Assembly (NCBI GenBank): GCA_029204225.1
Contig: CM055110.1
Coordinates: 2,246,659-2,310,658 of the forward strand
Reading direction: 5' to 3'
DNA length: 64,000 nt
Origin: Diphasiastrum complanatum
Taxonomy: Eukaryota; Streptophyta; Lycopodiopsida; Lycopodiales; Lycopodiaceae
Each line of letters starts with the position of its first letter. Positions within the stretch are counted from its first letter, which is position 1. Shown here in pieces: positions 1 to 9,899 of this stretch. Both the position numbers and the translations under genes were made by a program. The notes under the pieces are model-generated. The model had not been told where the DNA came from. It searched no databases and saw nothing but the letters and a program-made list of their open reading frames with translations.

Positions 1-399
1 ATGAAGCGACAGAATCGAACCTTCCTCAGAACTTTGCTCTTGTGAATGCCTTGATTGATTTGTTGTGGATGTCTCCATAATCCTATGCCAAGCTTCCTCA
101 CTGATTTCCCCCGGTAAGACAACTTCAGCAGGCTTCCATTTAAGATCACTTGGAGTCAACACCGGTCGCTCCTCACCTTCTACTCCCCACACTATAACCT
201 TTTCACCCGTCTCCTCATCAATCACTTCATAAGCTCCAGGGTGCATTCTCTTCTTTCTAAGGCTACTAGCACGGCCTCCATGCCTATAGCTCTGACATAG
301 AAATAGGTCATCACGTACGAAACACCTCATGCCCCTAGACATCAATAATTGCCTCATACCTCTACATTTCAATAATCCTCGACAAGATAAGCCAAGTAG
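1..399 (-). CDS. Unidentified coding exon, open at the left window edge
   Basis: On the minus strand a frame is open from about 399 to base 1 with no stop, so it continues beyond the window. An ATG lies at 330-328, but the frame is also open upstream of it, so the true start or splice acceptor is not fixed. The product is hydrophilic and mixed-charge, with stretches such as EVIDEETGEKVIVWG and LTPSDLKWKPAEVVLPG and a Ser/Glu/Gln-rich end. It shows no zinc finger, membrane segment or retroelement motif. Composition and the lack of breaks argue for real coding sequence, perhaps one exon of a host gene. I do not recognise the family. An imperfect tandem duplication of about 30 bp lies near 328-388. 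Confidence 0.4.
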
Positions 400-570
400 T
401 TGCTCAATGCCTTGGTGTTTGGTGCAAGCCCCAACAAACAACTTCCTTGAGAACCTAAAAGCTCTTGTAGTGCTTAGACCACTTGCAACATCTTGGGAAC
501 CTCTTGGGAAACTGCCACCCAGCTCAAGTCCCCACGGGGTACTTCCAAAGGATTTCAGCATTTCTTGCTT

Positions 571-1330
571 CTCCAATTGAGTATCTTCACACCAAACACA
601 ATCTACACACGAAAACCAACAATCAACAACACTTGGTACCAAGTCTAGCATGTTATCCACATTGCAAATTACATCTACAAAATTGCCCTTGTCCTAAATC
701 ATAAACCCTAAACCAAGAAGGTGACTTACATTTCTATATGCTCCAATCAAGTATATTCACACCAAATACAATCTACACACAAAATCAAAAATCAAGAACA
801 TTTGGTGGCCTAGCATGCTATACACATTCCAAATCATGTCTTACATTTCTATATTCTCAAACCGAGTATATACACACCAAATTCAACCTACACACAATCA
901 AAAATCAAGAGCAGCACGCTATCCACATTCCAAATTATGTCTTATAAAAATGCCCATTTGCTAAACCTTAAACCCTAAAACCTAAATCCTGAACCAAGAA
1001 GTGACTTAGCTGTGCCCTAATGTATTTCTTATTAGCGCCAAGATTTGTAGTGAAACACAATATTGGAAAAAATTCACCACAATTAAAACCTTGAACAAAG
1101 TTTCAAAAGAAAGAACATTACAATTTGGATGCTCGGGTACAAAAGACAGTGTTACCAAGGACTTCCAAAGGGCTTTGACATTTCAACTGAATATCTCCAC
1201 ACCAATATTCAATCTACACAAACAAAATTCAAAAATCAAAAACAATTGGTGGCGTAGCATGTTGTTCACATTCCAGATCACATCTCATGAAACCGCACAA
1301 GTCCTAAACCGTATAATAAGAATGTGACGT
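571..1330. repeat. Four diverged copies of an interspersed or tandem repeat
   Basis: A block of about 80-160 bp recurs at about 571-730, 741-850, 851-1010 and 1171-1330. Each copy reads roughly GTATcTTCACACCAAA, then a CTACACAC run, an AAATCAA-rich stretch, TAGCATG, CCACATTCCAAAT and a downstream AAACCCTAAACC-like stretch. The copies differ by many substitutions and small indels. Short open frames here are chance readings of the repeat. Confidence 0.6.
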
Positions 1331-2300
1331 AGCATTGCGTTAATATGGTCCTGGTTGATGCCAAGTTTTTTAGTTAGTCAACTTACGGGACAAAAAATAC
1401 AACAACTGAACCCTTGAACAGAACATTTGTAGAAGAAACAGTAGAATTCAGATGCTCAGGTACAAAGGAAGTGTTGTTTTGTTTTGAAAAAGTCAGCTGA
1501 CTGTTAAAATAGTTGCTCCCTTACTTAACCCAGAATTGGAAGCAGCGGAAGAGTTTTGTTCTCAGAAGAAGCATATGTGATGATGCTGAAGTGATCGGCT
1601 ACGTGCAGATTGAAGTAGCAGCAATGGCAGAAGACACTGAGACATTGGTGACTTGCATTCGCCATCCTTGGCTTCTTCTAGCTTTGCATTTGGGTAAGAA
1701 AATGGAAAGCAATTGGTTTTTGCTTGGTTCATATGCCTGGAAGCAGTGTTCGGGGGCATCTGGCTAGGAGCGTTAATCAAGCGAATCTTCGTAGGATGTT
1801 CTTTTGCGTCCAGTGGCGTTTCTCCTGTCCAAGGTCCAATGCCTTGGTCCCCAAAATGGCACTCGTTGTTCTCGAGAGGGATGTGCTCCTAAAGCGACTA
1901 ACTAACTATATGCTAGTTACCACTAAGCTATCCCAGGTCGGCACACCGGACTCTAGTTTTTTGTACCACCAGTTTCACTCCTGATAACATATGTAACAAT
2001 GATGTGATTATACTGTTTTTTTGTGGGGGGAAGGTTGTGGAAGGTTGCTCTTCGAGGGCATTCCGCTCAAGAAGGCCCGAGGGCTAAAACCCTTCCTAGG
2101 GCGCAATCCCCTGAAGAGGCATCCTTCCCTGCCGTAATTTTTCTTTTTGCTTTTTTTTCAATGTTTTTTTGGCTATAAAATTTTTTTACACGTACTTTCT
2201 CCAGTGGAAGGTGCATGTAAAAAAAAATTACTACAATTTTTTTTTGCTCCCACAAATTCTATCGTGAGTTAAAACTGAGATTACAACAGAGAGAAGAGAA

Positions 2301-2303
<3 letters not shown>
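1331..2303. other. No recognisable gene
   Basis: Mixed-composition sequence with only short open frames. The longest, 84 codons at 1513-1767, shows no motif I know. Nothing supports a gene here. Confidence 0.4.

Positions 2304-2347
<44 letters not shown>
2304..2347. repeat. (GA)n microsatellite, about 44 bp
   Basis: An uninterrupted GA array. It lies about 190 bp from an LTR-like fragment (2534-2655) whose better-preserved relative at 30254-31442 carries CT arrays in the matching downstream position and orientation. Confidence 0.95.
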
Positions 2348-2348
<1 letters not shown>

Positions 2349-2533
2349 ATATTAGCTTTGGAGGGTTGGCACATATGCAGGATCTTTTCATTGCATATCA
2401 GTTTTGCAAGATTGGCATTAAGTTATTGATGATGCTTCTCCTTGAATGCCTACTTCTTCTACTACTACTACTCACCTTGTTGGTTTATTAATAAAGCTTT
2501 CAAAGGGTTTGGTCTTGCTTAAGCAAGAGAAAC

Positions 2534-2655
2534 TATGTGTACGCAGGAAGCCAATGCCCTCGCACTTATTACTTCTATCGTACATTGTAATGTGGTGGGG
2601 CCGACTTGGTGAGCTTAGCCGATAGTACTTTAACGACGGGATCCATTAAGTGCCC
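2534..2655 (-). mobile_element. Solo or truncated gypsy-type LTR fragment
   Basis: About 120 bp match the reverse complement of the first part of the LTR at 30254-31442, including the shared stretch CCAATGCCCTCGCACTTATTA and a GTGGTGGGGCC-like block. No internal domain is attached. It is too short to call an element boundary. Confidence 0.6.
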
Positions 2656-2699
2656 AACAGAGTTCACAACTTAAGAGGGGCGAGGTCAGATAGTGACAT

Positions 2700-4600
2700 C
2701 TGTGACCGCGAGGGAGATATGGGAATGTAGACTAAGAAAAATGGTTTTTCACTCAAATCTTAAAATCCAGTGAGGATCTATACTCGCCGACTTGATTGAT
2801 GATTTTCTAGGTATTGATTTAGCTATTCCTAGCTCAACGAGGTCAGAAGATGAAAATCAGAACCTAGAGAGGTTAGAAAATCAAATTCACACTTTGTGCT
2901 CGCCGAGAGAGTGGATTTCAAATTTGTATTTGTTGACTTCTCAGATGAATTTTCTCACAATGACATAGCTATGACCAAGTGGGCAAGGTCAGATTGCAAG
3001 ATTTGGCTGGTCAAAAGTTGATCTAGGAATAGGAATGCAGAAGGAAGAAAATAGAATTTTGCTCAGACCTACAAATGTAGAAGGAAGAAAATAGAATTTT
3101 GCTCAGACCTACAAATGCAGAAAGGATCTGTACTGGCCTACTTGGCAGATGATATATCAAATCAAATCTATCTAATCCCAAGCTAGTGAGTCGGGCTTTG
3201 AGCTTTGATCTACAACTTGGAAAAACAGATTTTGAAAATATGAGCTCTTGGGAGAGTATAACTTTTGAGATCAAGTTTTGGGATCTAGGGAAAGTGTAGG
3301 GAGAGCAGAGAAAGATGAAAAATTTTGGGAATGTGAAATTTGGGAAATGTAGATAATTGGGAAAGCAAAATGTTGGAGAATGTGAAATTAGGGAACTTAA
3401 AAATTTGGGAATGTACAGATTGGGAAATATGAAAATTTTGGAGATGTAGGTTGGAAAAATGGAGTGTAGAAATGTAGAAAAAATTTGTGAAAGTGCAAGA
3501 TCTGGGAATGTAGGAGTGTGGAGCCAATCTTGAGAATATGAAAGTGGAATGTTGAGGAAGACAGATCCTGAGAATCCAGCTTGGGGAATGCAGAATCTAG
3601 AAAGGCAAAAATAACAAAGTGATAATGTGAGAAAAATGGATCTTGGGAGGCAAAAAAGTGTGGGAAGGCAAAACAATTTTGGAAAATGTATTGTGGGGAA
3701 GGTAAGATCTACGTGAGTAGAGTTGGGAAAACCAAGATCTTGAGAATGTGAAGTTTGGGAAGAGAAAAAATGGGAAAACAAAAGTAGGAAGGCAAGATCT
3801 TGGAATGCACAAGTTTGGGAATGTAGATCCTGGAAAAGCAGATAGTGGAAAATACAGACCTTGGGGAATAGAAGATCTGGGGAGAGCAAAAAGAGAGAGA
3901 AAAAATTCCTTCTTGGATCGTAAGATCTATGTACAATTTGACTTTTTCTTTCTGGTAGTAGATTTTGCATGTTCATATCTATAAGATATCAGATGGGAGA
4001 GGCCAGATCTTAAGATTTGTAATCTGAGAAAAATTTGGGAAATACAGATTGGGATCAGATTTTTTAAATTCCAAAAGGACGAGGTCAGATTTCAAGTTTT
4101 GAGGCTCAAAGAAAAAAAATGTACTTTTTCTGATCTATGCTCTCTCGGGTTCTGATAGAGAAGTACTTGTCGACCTCAAATTAAATTTCTCAAGATGTGA
4201 TAATGCTATGTTGGAAAAGATGAGGTAGGATGAGGGCAATTTCAGTCAAATATTTGGGAGGGCTTTTCTGGATCAAAATTTCAAGTATGTACTCGCCCTT
4301 CTGACTGGAGCTAAAACACACTAAGATGGATATTCAAAGTGATGGGCAAGGTCAAATTTTTAAAATTGGAGGCTGACAAGGTCAATTTGTCAATAGATCA
4401 TTGTTTTAGAGTAAAAATTTTCAATTTTCACAAGTGTACTCGCCCTTCTGATATTAGGTGAAAAATGCCTACTTGATATTCAGTGAAGAGGGCGGCTTCA
4501 GATCTTAACTATGGAGGGTCGACGATATCAATTTGTGACTAACAAGCTAGTGGACAGTTTTCATATCTTGGTTTTTTGATAATGTTTTAGCTAATTTTTT
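2700..4600. repeat. Degenerate purine-rich satellite-like region
   Basis: The plus strand is strongly purine-rich and built from degenerate units. Between about 3240 and 3920 a roughly 20-30 bp unit of the type TTTGGGAATGTAGATCTTG recurs dozens of times. The flanks (2740-3240 and 3980-4600) carry spaced copies of GTACTCGCCCTTCTGA-like and GAGGTCAGATTTCAAG-like phrases. Because the complementary strand is pyrimidine-rich, long stop-free frames arise on it by composition, including one of 317 codons at 3023-3976 that reads as Phe/Pro/Ser/Leu repeats. I treat these as non-coding. Confidence 0.6.
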
Positions 4601-5108
4601 GAGAATTAATCTTTAGATATTTTAAATGATTTTAATCGCTATTTAGTGGGTTGGAATGGAGCATATATACACCCGCACTTGCATACTTGTATAACAGATC
4701 AAAAATCAAGAAAAAGTCAATAAAAGCAATGAGCAGAAAATGGAGAGAGGAATAATGAAAAACAGAAAATCAAAAAAATGATTGGTGTCGCTTGTTGCAC
4801 AATGGTGAGTCGGGTTGCGTTCCAATGAGGAGGCCTTGGAGATGGCTCACCCTCCACTAGTTCAAGTTGCATAAACAATCAAATTTTAGTACCTATACAA
4901 TAGGATGGCATCTACAATGAGCGGCATTAAAGAATAATCATTGCAATAGCTTAGAAATAAACTAAAACATCCTACTATGTGAGAGAAAGAGGGAGAGGAG
5001 AGAGAAAGAGAGAGTTGGAGAGGGTGTGAAGCTAGAAGAAGAGAGGAGGGAAAGGAGATGAGGGCGGGCCATTAGGAGAAGGAAGAAAGGAAAGGGACAT
5101 GGATTAAG

Positions 5109-5109
<1 letters not shown>
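4601..5109. other. No recognisable gene
   Basis: AT-rich in the first half, becoming A/G-rich (GAGGAGGGAAAGGAG-like) before the GA array. No open frame or element terminus could be supported. Confidence 0.4.

Positions 5110-5167
<58 letters not shown>
5110..5167. repeat. (GA)n microsatellite, about 58 bp
   Basis: A pure GA array at the end of a roughly 130-bp purine-rich ramp. Confidence 0.95.
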
Positions 5168-5169
<2 letters not shown>

Positions 5170-6310
5170 TCTTTCTATTATAAAAAATGTGGATCCTTTA
5201 CAAAGAAAATTGTTTTGCTTTTATAGAAAGACAATGGTGGGCTCCTTCTCTCATATTGGCCCTCATATGAACCATTAAGATTCATTTGTGATTCTTTCTG
5301 GTTGAGATGTGCTTTCTAATCTTAGACTTGAGTTGTGCAAGTTTGACAAACACACTTTGACCTAACCTGAACTTTGTGACTTTGTAATGTCTAAGTTAAA
5401 AAACTTATTTTATTATTTAGTGCTCCATGGCACATGTTAGCCTAAGACCCCAATGTTGGACTTACACATGTAGAATGCCAACAGTTGCCCATTTTTAATA
5501 CTGCCAACTCTTTACTCTTATTTATGTAATGTTTGGGCTTATTGCAAGAGCCTTGTTGCTGACTTTTAAAATATTCCATGTCGTTCCTAGAATCAGACAA
5601 CAAAAGCCCATAAGGATACCACATACTTGTCTCCAAGTTTTGACTCCAATCTGATGATACAGTTATCTACCAAAAAATCATTCCACGGACATAATTGTTC
5701 TTTGTCAATATTAGTCCATTTTTTGTTGCGAATTTTGGGTTTTTTTTTGTTTTTTTTTGTTTCCAAGATTCTAAGCAAGCGACTACAAATCACAGATCAT
5801 GACAAAATCAATCGAGAAGACGACGCGAACGATGAGGTGGAGAAGAGAACAACTATATTTTCTATTTTACTTTTTCGGGTGAGTTGTTCAGTGTCTCGCT
5901 CGTTGGCGGCCTGACGCTCACCTCAATCGCTATGTTATGCTCATTGGCAGACTTTCATGCACAACTCTCTCCTCTATCTATTCTTTTCGTTCTCTATCGT
6001 CCCCTACATCGTCTACTTTTGTGTTGATCAAAAATGAGTATTTATCTCCATTGTGTGGGGTTTACAAGATAGTTAATTAGAGAATTACAAGACAAGTTAA
6101 TGCTAATCAACTTGTTAGTTATTCTCCATTATCGTTGTCTCTTTCAGCTGAGGGTGAAGTACAATACACCATGCTCGTCGAGCTGCCAGTTGGTAGCATG
6201 AACTGTTCTCTTTTGTTTTGTGTCTTCTTCTGGTGTGTTTCGTCATCTGGTCGTCGGGCCGAATCTTGAACACTTTTCTTTTGATCTTCCGGGTATGTTC
6301 GTCCTTTGCT
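5168..6310. other. No recognisable gene; may include the tail of copia A
   Basis: Mostly anonymous sequence. The part nearest 6310 is probably the distal part of the 3' LTR of copia A, but its far end cannot be placed because the matching 5' LTR is not in the window. Confidence 0.35.
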
Positions 6311-6315
6311 TCATT

Positions 6316-6407
6316 TTGTTTCGCTTCGCTTTGTCACTTTTGCGACAAAGTTGCAGGAGTTCGCTTTGTTTCGCTTCGTCACCTTTACGACAAAGTTGCA
6401 GGAGTTC
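6316..6407. repeat. Two-copy tandem repeat, about 45 bp, inside the copia A LTR
   Basis: Two copies (6316-6362 and 6364-6407) share GACAAAGTTGCAGGAGTTC preceded by a TTTCGCTTCG segment. They lie just inside the inferred start of the copia A 3' LTR. Confidence 0.75.
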
Positions 6408-6431
6408 ACAAATTCAGACACTCCCTCTTGA

Positions 6432-7095
6432 ACCTTGCAACTTTGTATATTTAATCCAATTTCTTTTCTTTGTCTTGTGAAGAGTGGTTTGTCGAGCGGC
6501 TTCGTGAGCAAATCTACAATCATGTCTTCATATTTTATGTACTGGACCTTGAGCGAGATCAAGTCTCGAATATGATGGTACTTCAGAGGTATATGTTTTG
6601 TCTTTGAATGGAAAACAAGATCTTGGGACAGATATATGGCACTTTGAGAATCCATCATCATTGTGGATGGTTTTCTTTGTTGTATGGCAACTGCTTCCAA
6701 CATCATCTGCAACCATACTACCTCGTTCGCCATCTTTGAAGCTGTGACATATTCAACTTCGCATGAGGATTGAGCCACCAAGGTTTGTTTCTTGCATGTC
6801 CAACTAATTGCTGCTCCGCACGCAATCGAGCATCCTCCTTCTTTGCACTCGTTCAACTTGCATCATTGTAGTGTTGCAACTCGAATCCTTTGCCTTCGTC
6901 TGCTTTGTAGGTTAATCCCATGTTTTGGGTAGCCTGCAGATATTGCAGAATTTGTTTTGCCATTTGCAAATGTGCCATTCCAGGATTCAAAGAGAATGGG
7001 CTTGAAGCATAGACAAAGAAGGCCAAATCGGGTCTGGTACAGATTGTGAGGTACATCAGACTACCGATCAGGTTTTGGTAGGATATACCTTCCAT
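6432..7095 (-). pseudogene. Copia A RNase H region
   Basis: Two overlapping frames (7095-6853 and 6856-6432) cover the end of RT (LIGSLMYLTICTRPDLAF) and a copia-type RNase H: ISWTCKKQTLVAQSSCEVEY, then MMMDSQSAIYL, HSKTKHIPLKYHHIRD and the terminal VDLLTKPL box. The acidic residues expected in SCEVEY and MDSQS are still visible. The shift between the frames near 6855 marks decay. The polypurine tract follows directly. Confidence 0.85.
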
Positions 7096-7098
7096 TTT

Positions 7099-7522
7099 CT
7101 ATCTCTCCTCATCTATATTCGGGCAATCCTGCTTCGTTAGCCTGGCTCCAACTATCATTGTTGTGGCTTTTTCTTTGCAGTCCATCATTTGGTGCTGCTT
7201 CAGTACTTTTTGGGTGTATTCTAACTGACTTAGATGCATTTCTCTTCTGATTTGATTTTTTCTGATTTTCAGCCCAAGGCATTTTGTTTCTTTTCCTAGA
7301 TCTGTGATTTCATAACTTTTAGAAATTTGACTCTTTGTTTTCTTGATTAGAATCAAGGAATTTCCTATCATTAGGGAGTCATCTACACATATAGTCAAAA
7401 TCACAAAATTTCTTCCTACTTCCTTTATATAGACATTACAGTCTAGTTGTGTAGGAATGTAATCTAGAGACTTTAGAAGACCATCAATCTTCTTATACCA
7501 AGATCGTGATGCCTGTTTCAGA
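7099..7522 (-). pseudogene. Copia A reverse transcriptase, C-terminal half
   Basis: The frame begins at the B/A junction with KQASRSWYKKIDGLL, the usual copia RT motif that follows the LKQ(A/S)PR region. It contains a YVDD-equivalent degraded to CVDDSLMIG, then DLGKETKCLGLKI and a tether region before a frame break at about 7096. In life this domain would copy element RNA into DNA. The tyrosine of YVDD is replaced by cysteine, the N-terminal half is missing, and the frame upstream of 7522 runs into copia B LTR sequence, so it is dead. Confidence 0.85.
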
Positions 7523-8348
7523 TGGAAAGTGCAAATTGAAATTCCAGTAAAATTCTGGTGACGAATGGATGGGTCTCTCGAACGATTCACGAAATTATTC
7601 GCGAAACTGTTCTAATCACGAATAATTTATGCTCCACAAAAATTCACGAAAAAGATCAATCAAGCTCTGTAACGAAACGAAAAGAATTCGCGAAAAGATC
7701 AATCAAGCTCTGTAACGAAACGAAACTAGACGAAACAAAGCGAAGCGAAACGAAACTTGAATGAGCTCTGAAATTGATTTATGCTGAAAGCCAAGTGATC
7801 GTGAAGCGAAGCGAAACGAAACACGAAGCGAAAACATTCGCAAACAAAATCAGTTCGTGTGGAATTTAGATATGATTGCTAGTCACTGCCAGCTATATCA
7901 TTCCTACAATCCTCCAGAATGTAGACAGACACTGCTGATCTATGTCGTAAATTAATATAGCATTCAACAAGATTAAACCAATGTGCGAAATTGAATAAAC
8001 AAGTAAATGAGATACACTAATAGTAGCATACAAATATTCATTCGAAATCATACAATCATTCAGAATAATATGCGCATAACAACTACAATATTATCTATTG
8101 ATCTTCTGATTTCAAGCACTGTGTGACAGATCCACACTGCATTGGTGTGAGAGAAATACAATTCTCCCATGAATAGTGTCTCGCTTACTAGTAGACTTCT
8201 GGAACTCCTAATCCTCTTACAAAATTGTCTCGCTCATAGGTGGACATGTATTCTGTATATTTTTGTCTTACTGTTTTATGCATCAAACAGAATGTATATA
8301 GTTTGCGAACTTTTTCGTGTCGCATTGTGTAACTTCCCTAATAAGAAA
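7523..8348 (-). repeat. Copia B 3' LTR, distal part (ends CCA at 7523)
   Basis: About 560 bp from 7523 match 29685-30250 closely, including the clustered CGAAGCGAAACGAAAC tract and the CAATCCTCCAGAATGTAGACAG segment. The minus-strand end GCACTTTCCA corresponds to GCACTTTTCA at the other LTR, giving a canonical CA terminus. The piece from about 8080 to 8348 has no partner because the other LTR is truncated. Confidence 0.85.
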
Positions 8349-9157
8349 TGTGAGAAATTGGCAAAAATCTAGCTTGGTATTTTTTATGATAGAAGTTTGT
8401 AAGTGAATCTCACATGTGTGGAGGATGTTCCCACGTGTGGACAATTGTAAAGTAAATCAAAATGTTTGATATAGGGGTCTCATAGAATTTCATAGTCAAG
8501 CATTTAGGTGTAGGATGTTGATAGGGTCAAATTTGGCATAGATGGCAAATTATCCATTTCCACTTGTAATGCCAATATTGAGCCAAACTTGTGCCAATTA
8601 GAGTGTAGACAAGTGTCATGCTTTTGTTTGATGAAGCTTAAGAGGTCCAATAGGATTTAGAGGTGGAACCTTGTGAGGTCCAATAGAAAATTGAGGTGTG
8701 CTTGAATATAGTCCAATAGAATTTAGAGGTGCATGGATCAATGGTCCAATAGGATTAAGAGGTGGCAAAGTGTGATCCAATCATAGTTAAGCATAGTGGT
8801 AGCTCGTGAATCTATTAGTATCATTGTACTCCTCCTTTTGGATCTAATTGATTTTGAGATTGAGTGGATTTTGAGTGTCATTGAATTTCTAGCTTTCTCT
8901 CTCTACCCAAGAGCTCATGATGGTTTTTATCTCTCTACCCGAGGAGAGCAGCTTGTTTTTACTTAGAATACTTTTGGAACACTTCCCACACGTGTGAGTG
9001 AGAGTTGGAAGTGATTGAATGCATGTAGTAGTGTGTTTTCGCCATAGGATACAAGATTGATCTTGAATCTCAATCTAGCCTTGATCTTGGTGCATCTACA
9101 CACCTTAGGAGATCACAAGTACATGTAGTGGACAGTCTACACGTGTGAAATTCAACA
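8349..9157 (+). repeat. Element C 5' LTR (809 bp)
   Basis: Begins TGTGAGAAATTGGC and ends TTCAACA, directly before the PBS. It carries several CACGTG-type palindromes (for example CCCACGTGTGG near 8430 and CACACGTGTGAG near 8990). It differs from the 3' copy by about ten substitutions by eye, plus a 24-bp duplication. Confidence 0.95.
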
Positions 9158-9169
9158 TGGTATCAGAGC
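9158..9169 (+). other. Primer binding site, initiator-Met tRNA type
   Basis: TGGTATCAGAGC, the plant copia PBS complementary to the 3' end of initiator-Met tRNA, abuts the 5' LTR. Confidence 0.95.
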
Positions 9170-9899
9170 CTACCTAAGGTTACCATGCATTTTGATCCAT
9201 TTGAGTGAAAACTATTCATCAATCTTGAGCTAGAAATTGTCAAGGCCCATTTTCCTAGCTATCTTGTTCAATTTTGGATCAAAAGAGATCAAAAGGACAT
9301 TGATTGGGTCTGACCTGGTACTGTACGGAATTAGGTGCTCAGACACGTGTGAGGAACATCCAATTTCAGTTTGGGAGTCCTCTTTCATGTTTGATCCAAA
9401 AATCTTGCTAGATAGCTTGTTTTGAAGCTATTTTTGTCTAGTTTCTGATGCAATCAGTTTCATTCCATTTGGTTGAGCCAATCAAAAGTTATAAGCTTTT
9501 GAAGAGGGTTAGGTAGGGCACCTAGACCTGGGTGGACACATTTGGTTTGGTCAAAAGATTGCTTGTTTGATCCAAAATCACAGTTGAATGCTTACCAATC
9601 TCATCTATATGTGATCTAGGCACTGTTTTGAGATCTTAGCCATTTTGTTTCATGCAATATCATTGTATTTGAGTCAAATTTGGTTTCTTAGTGTATTTCA
9701 TTTGATCCTAACTTTGCCCATACTCCATCATTTGATGTGAAGTAGATCTAGTTTTGGAGAGATTGAGATAGCTAGTGAGAATCATCTCACAGTTTGTTGC
9801 AAGATCTTGCATAGGAGATGGTAGCACACCATTATTGGATCCTATAGTGAGTGAGAAGCAACATTATTTGTTCATCACTTTTATTTATCTCCACTTTAC
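9170..9899 (+). other. Element C leader, about 730 bp
   Basis: Transcribed untranslated leader between the PBS and the long frame. Only short frames occur. One CACACGTG-type motif near 9340 lies outside the LTR. Confidence 0.7.

Larger units (their letters stand above)
6310..7522 (-). mobile_element. Copia A: truncated Ty1-copia remnant
   Basis: The oldest layer of the nest. Only the second half of RT, RNase H, a polypurine tract (TCAAGAGGGAG, reverse of 6421-6431) and the start of a 3' LTR (TGTCTGAATTTGTG from 6420 downward) remain. Its RT is cut at 7522/7523, where the terminal CCA of the copia B 3' LTR begins. The upstream part of A is not found beyond copia B in this window. Confidence 0.8.
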
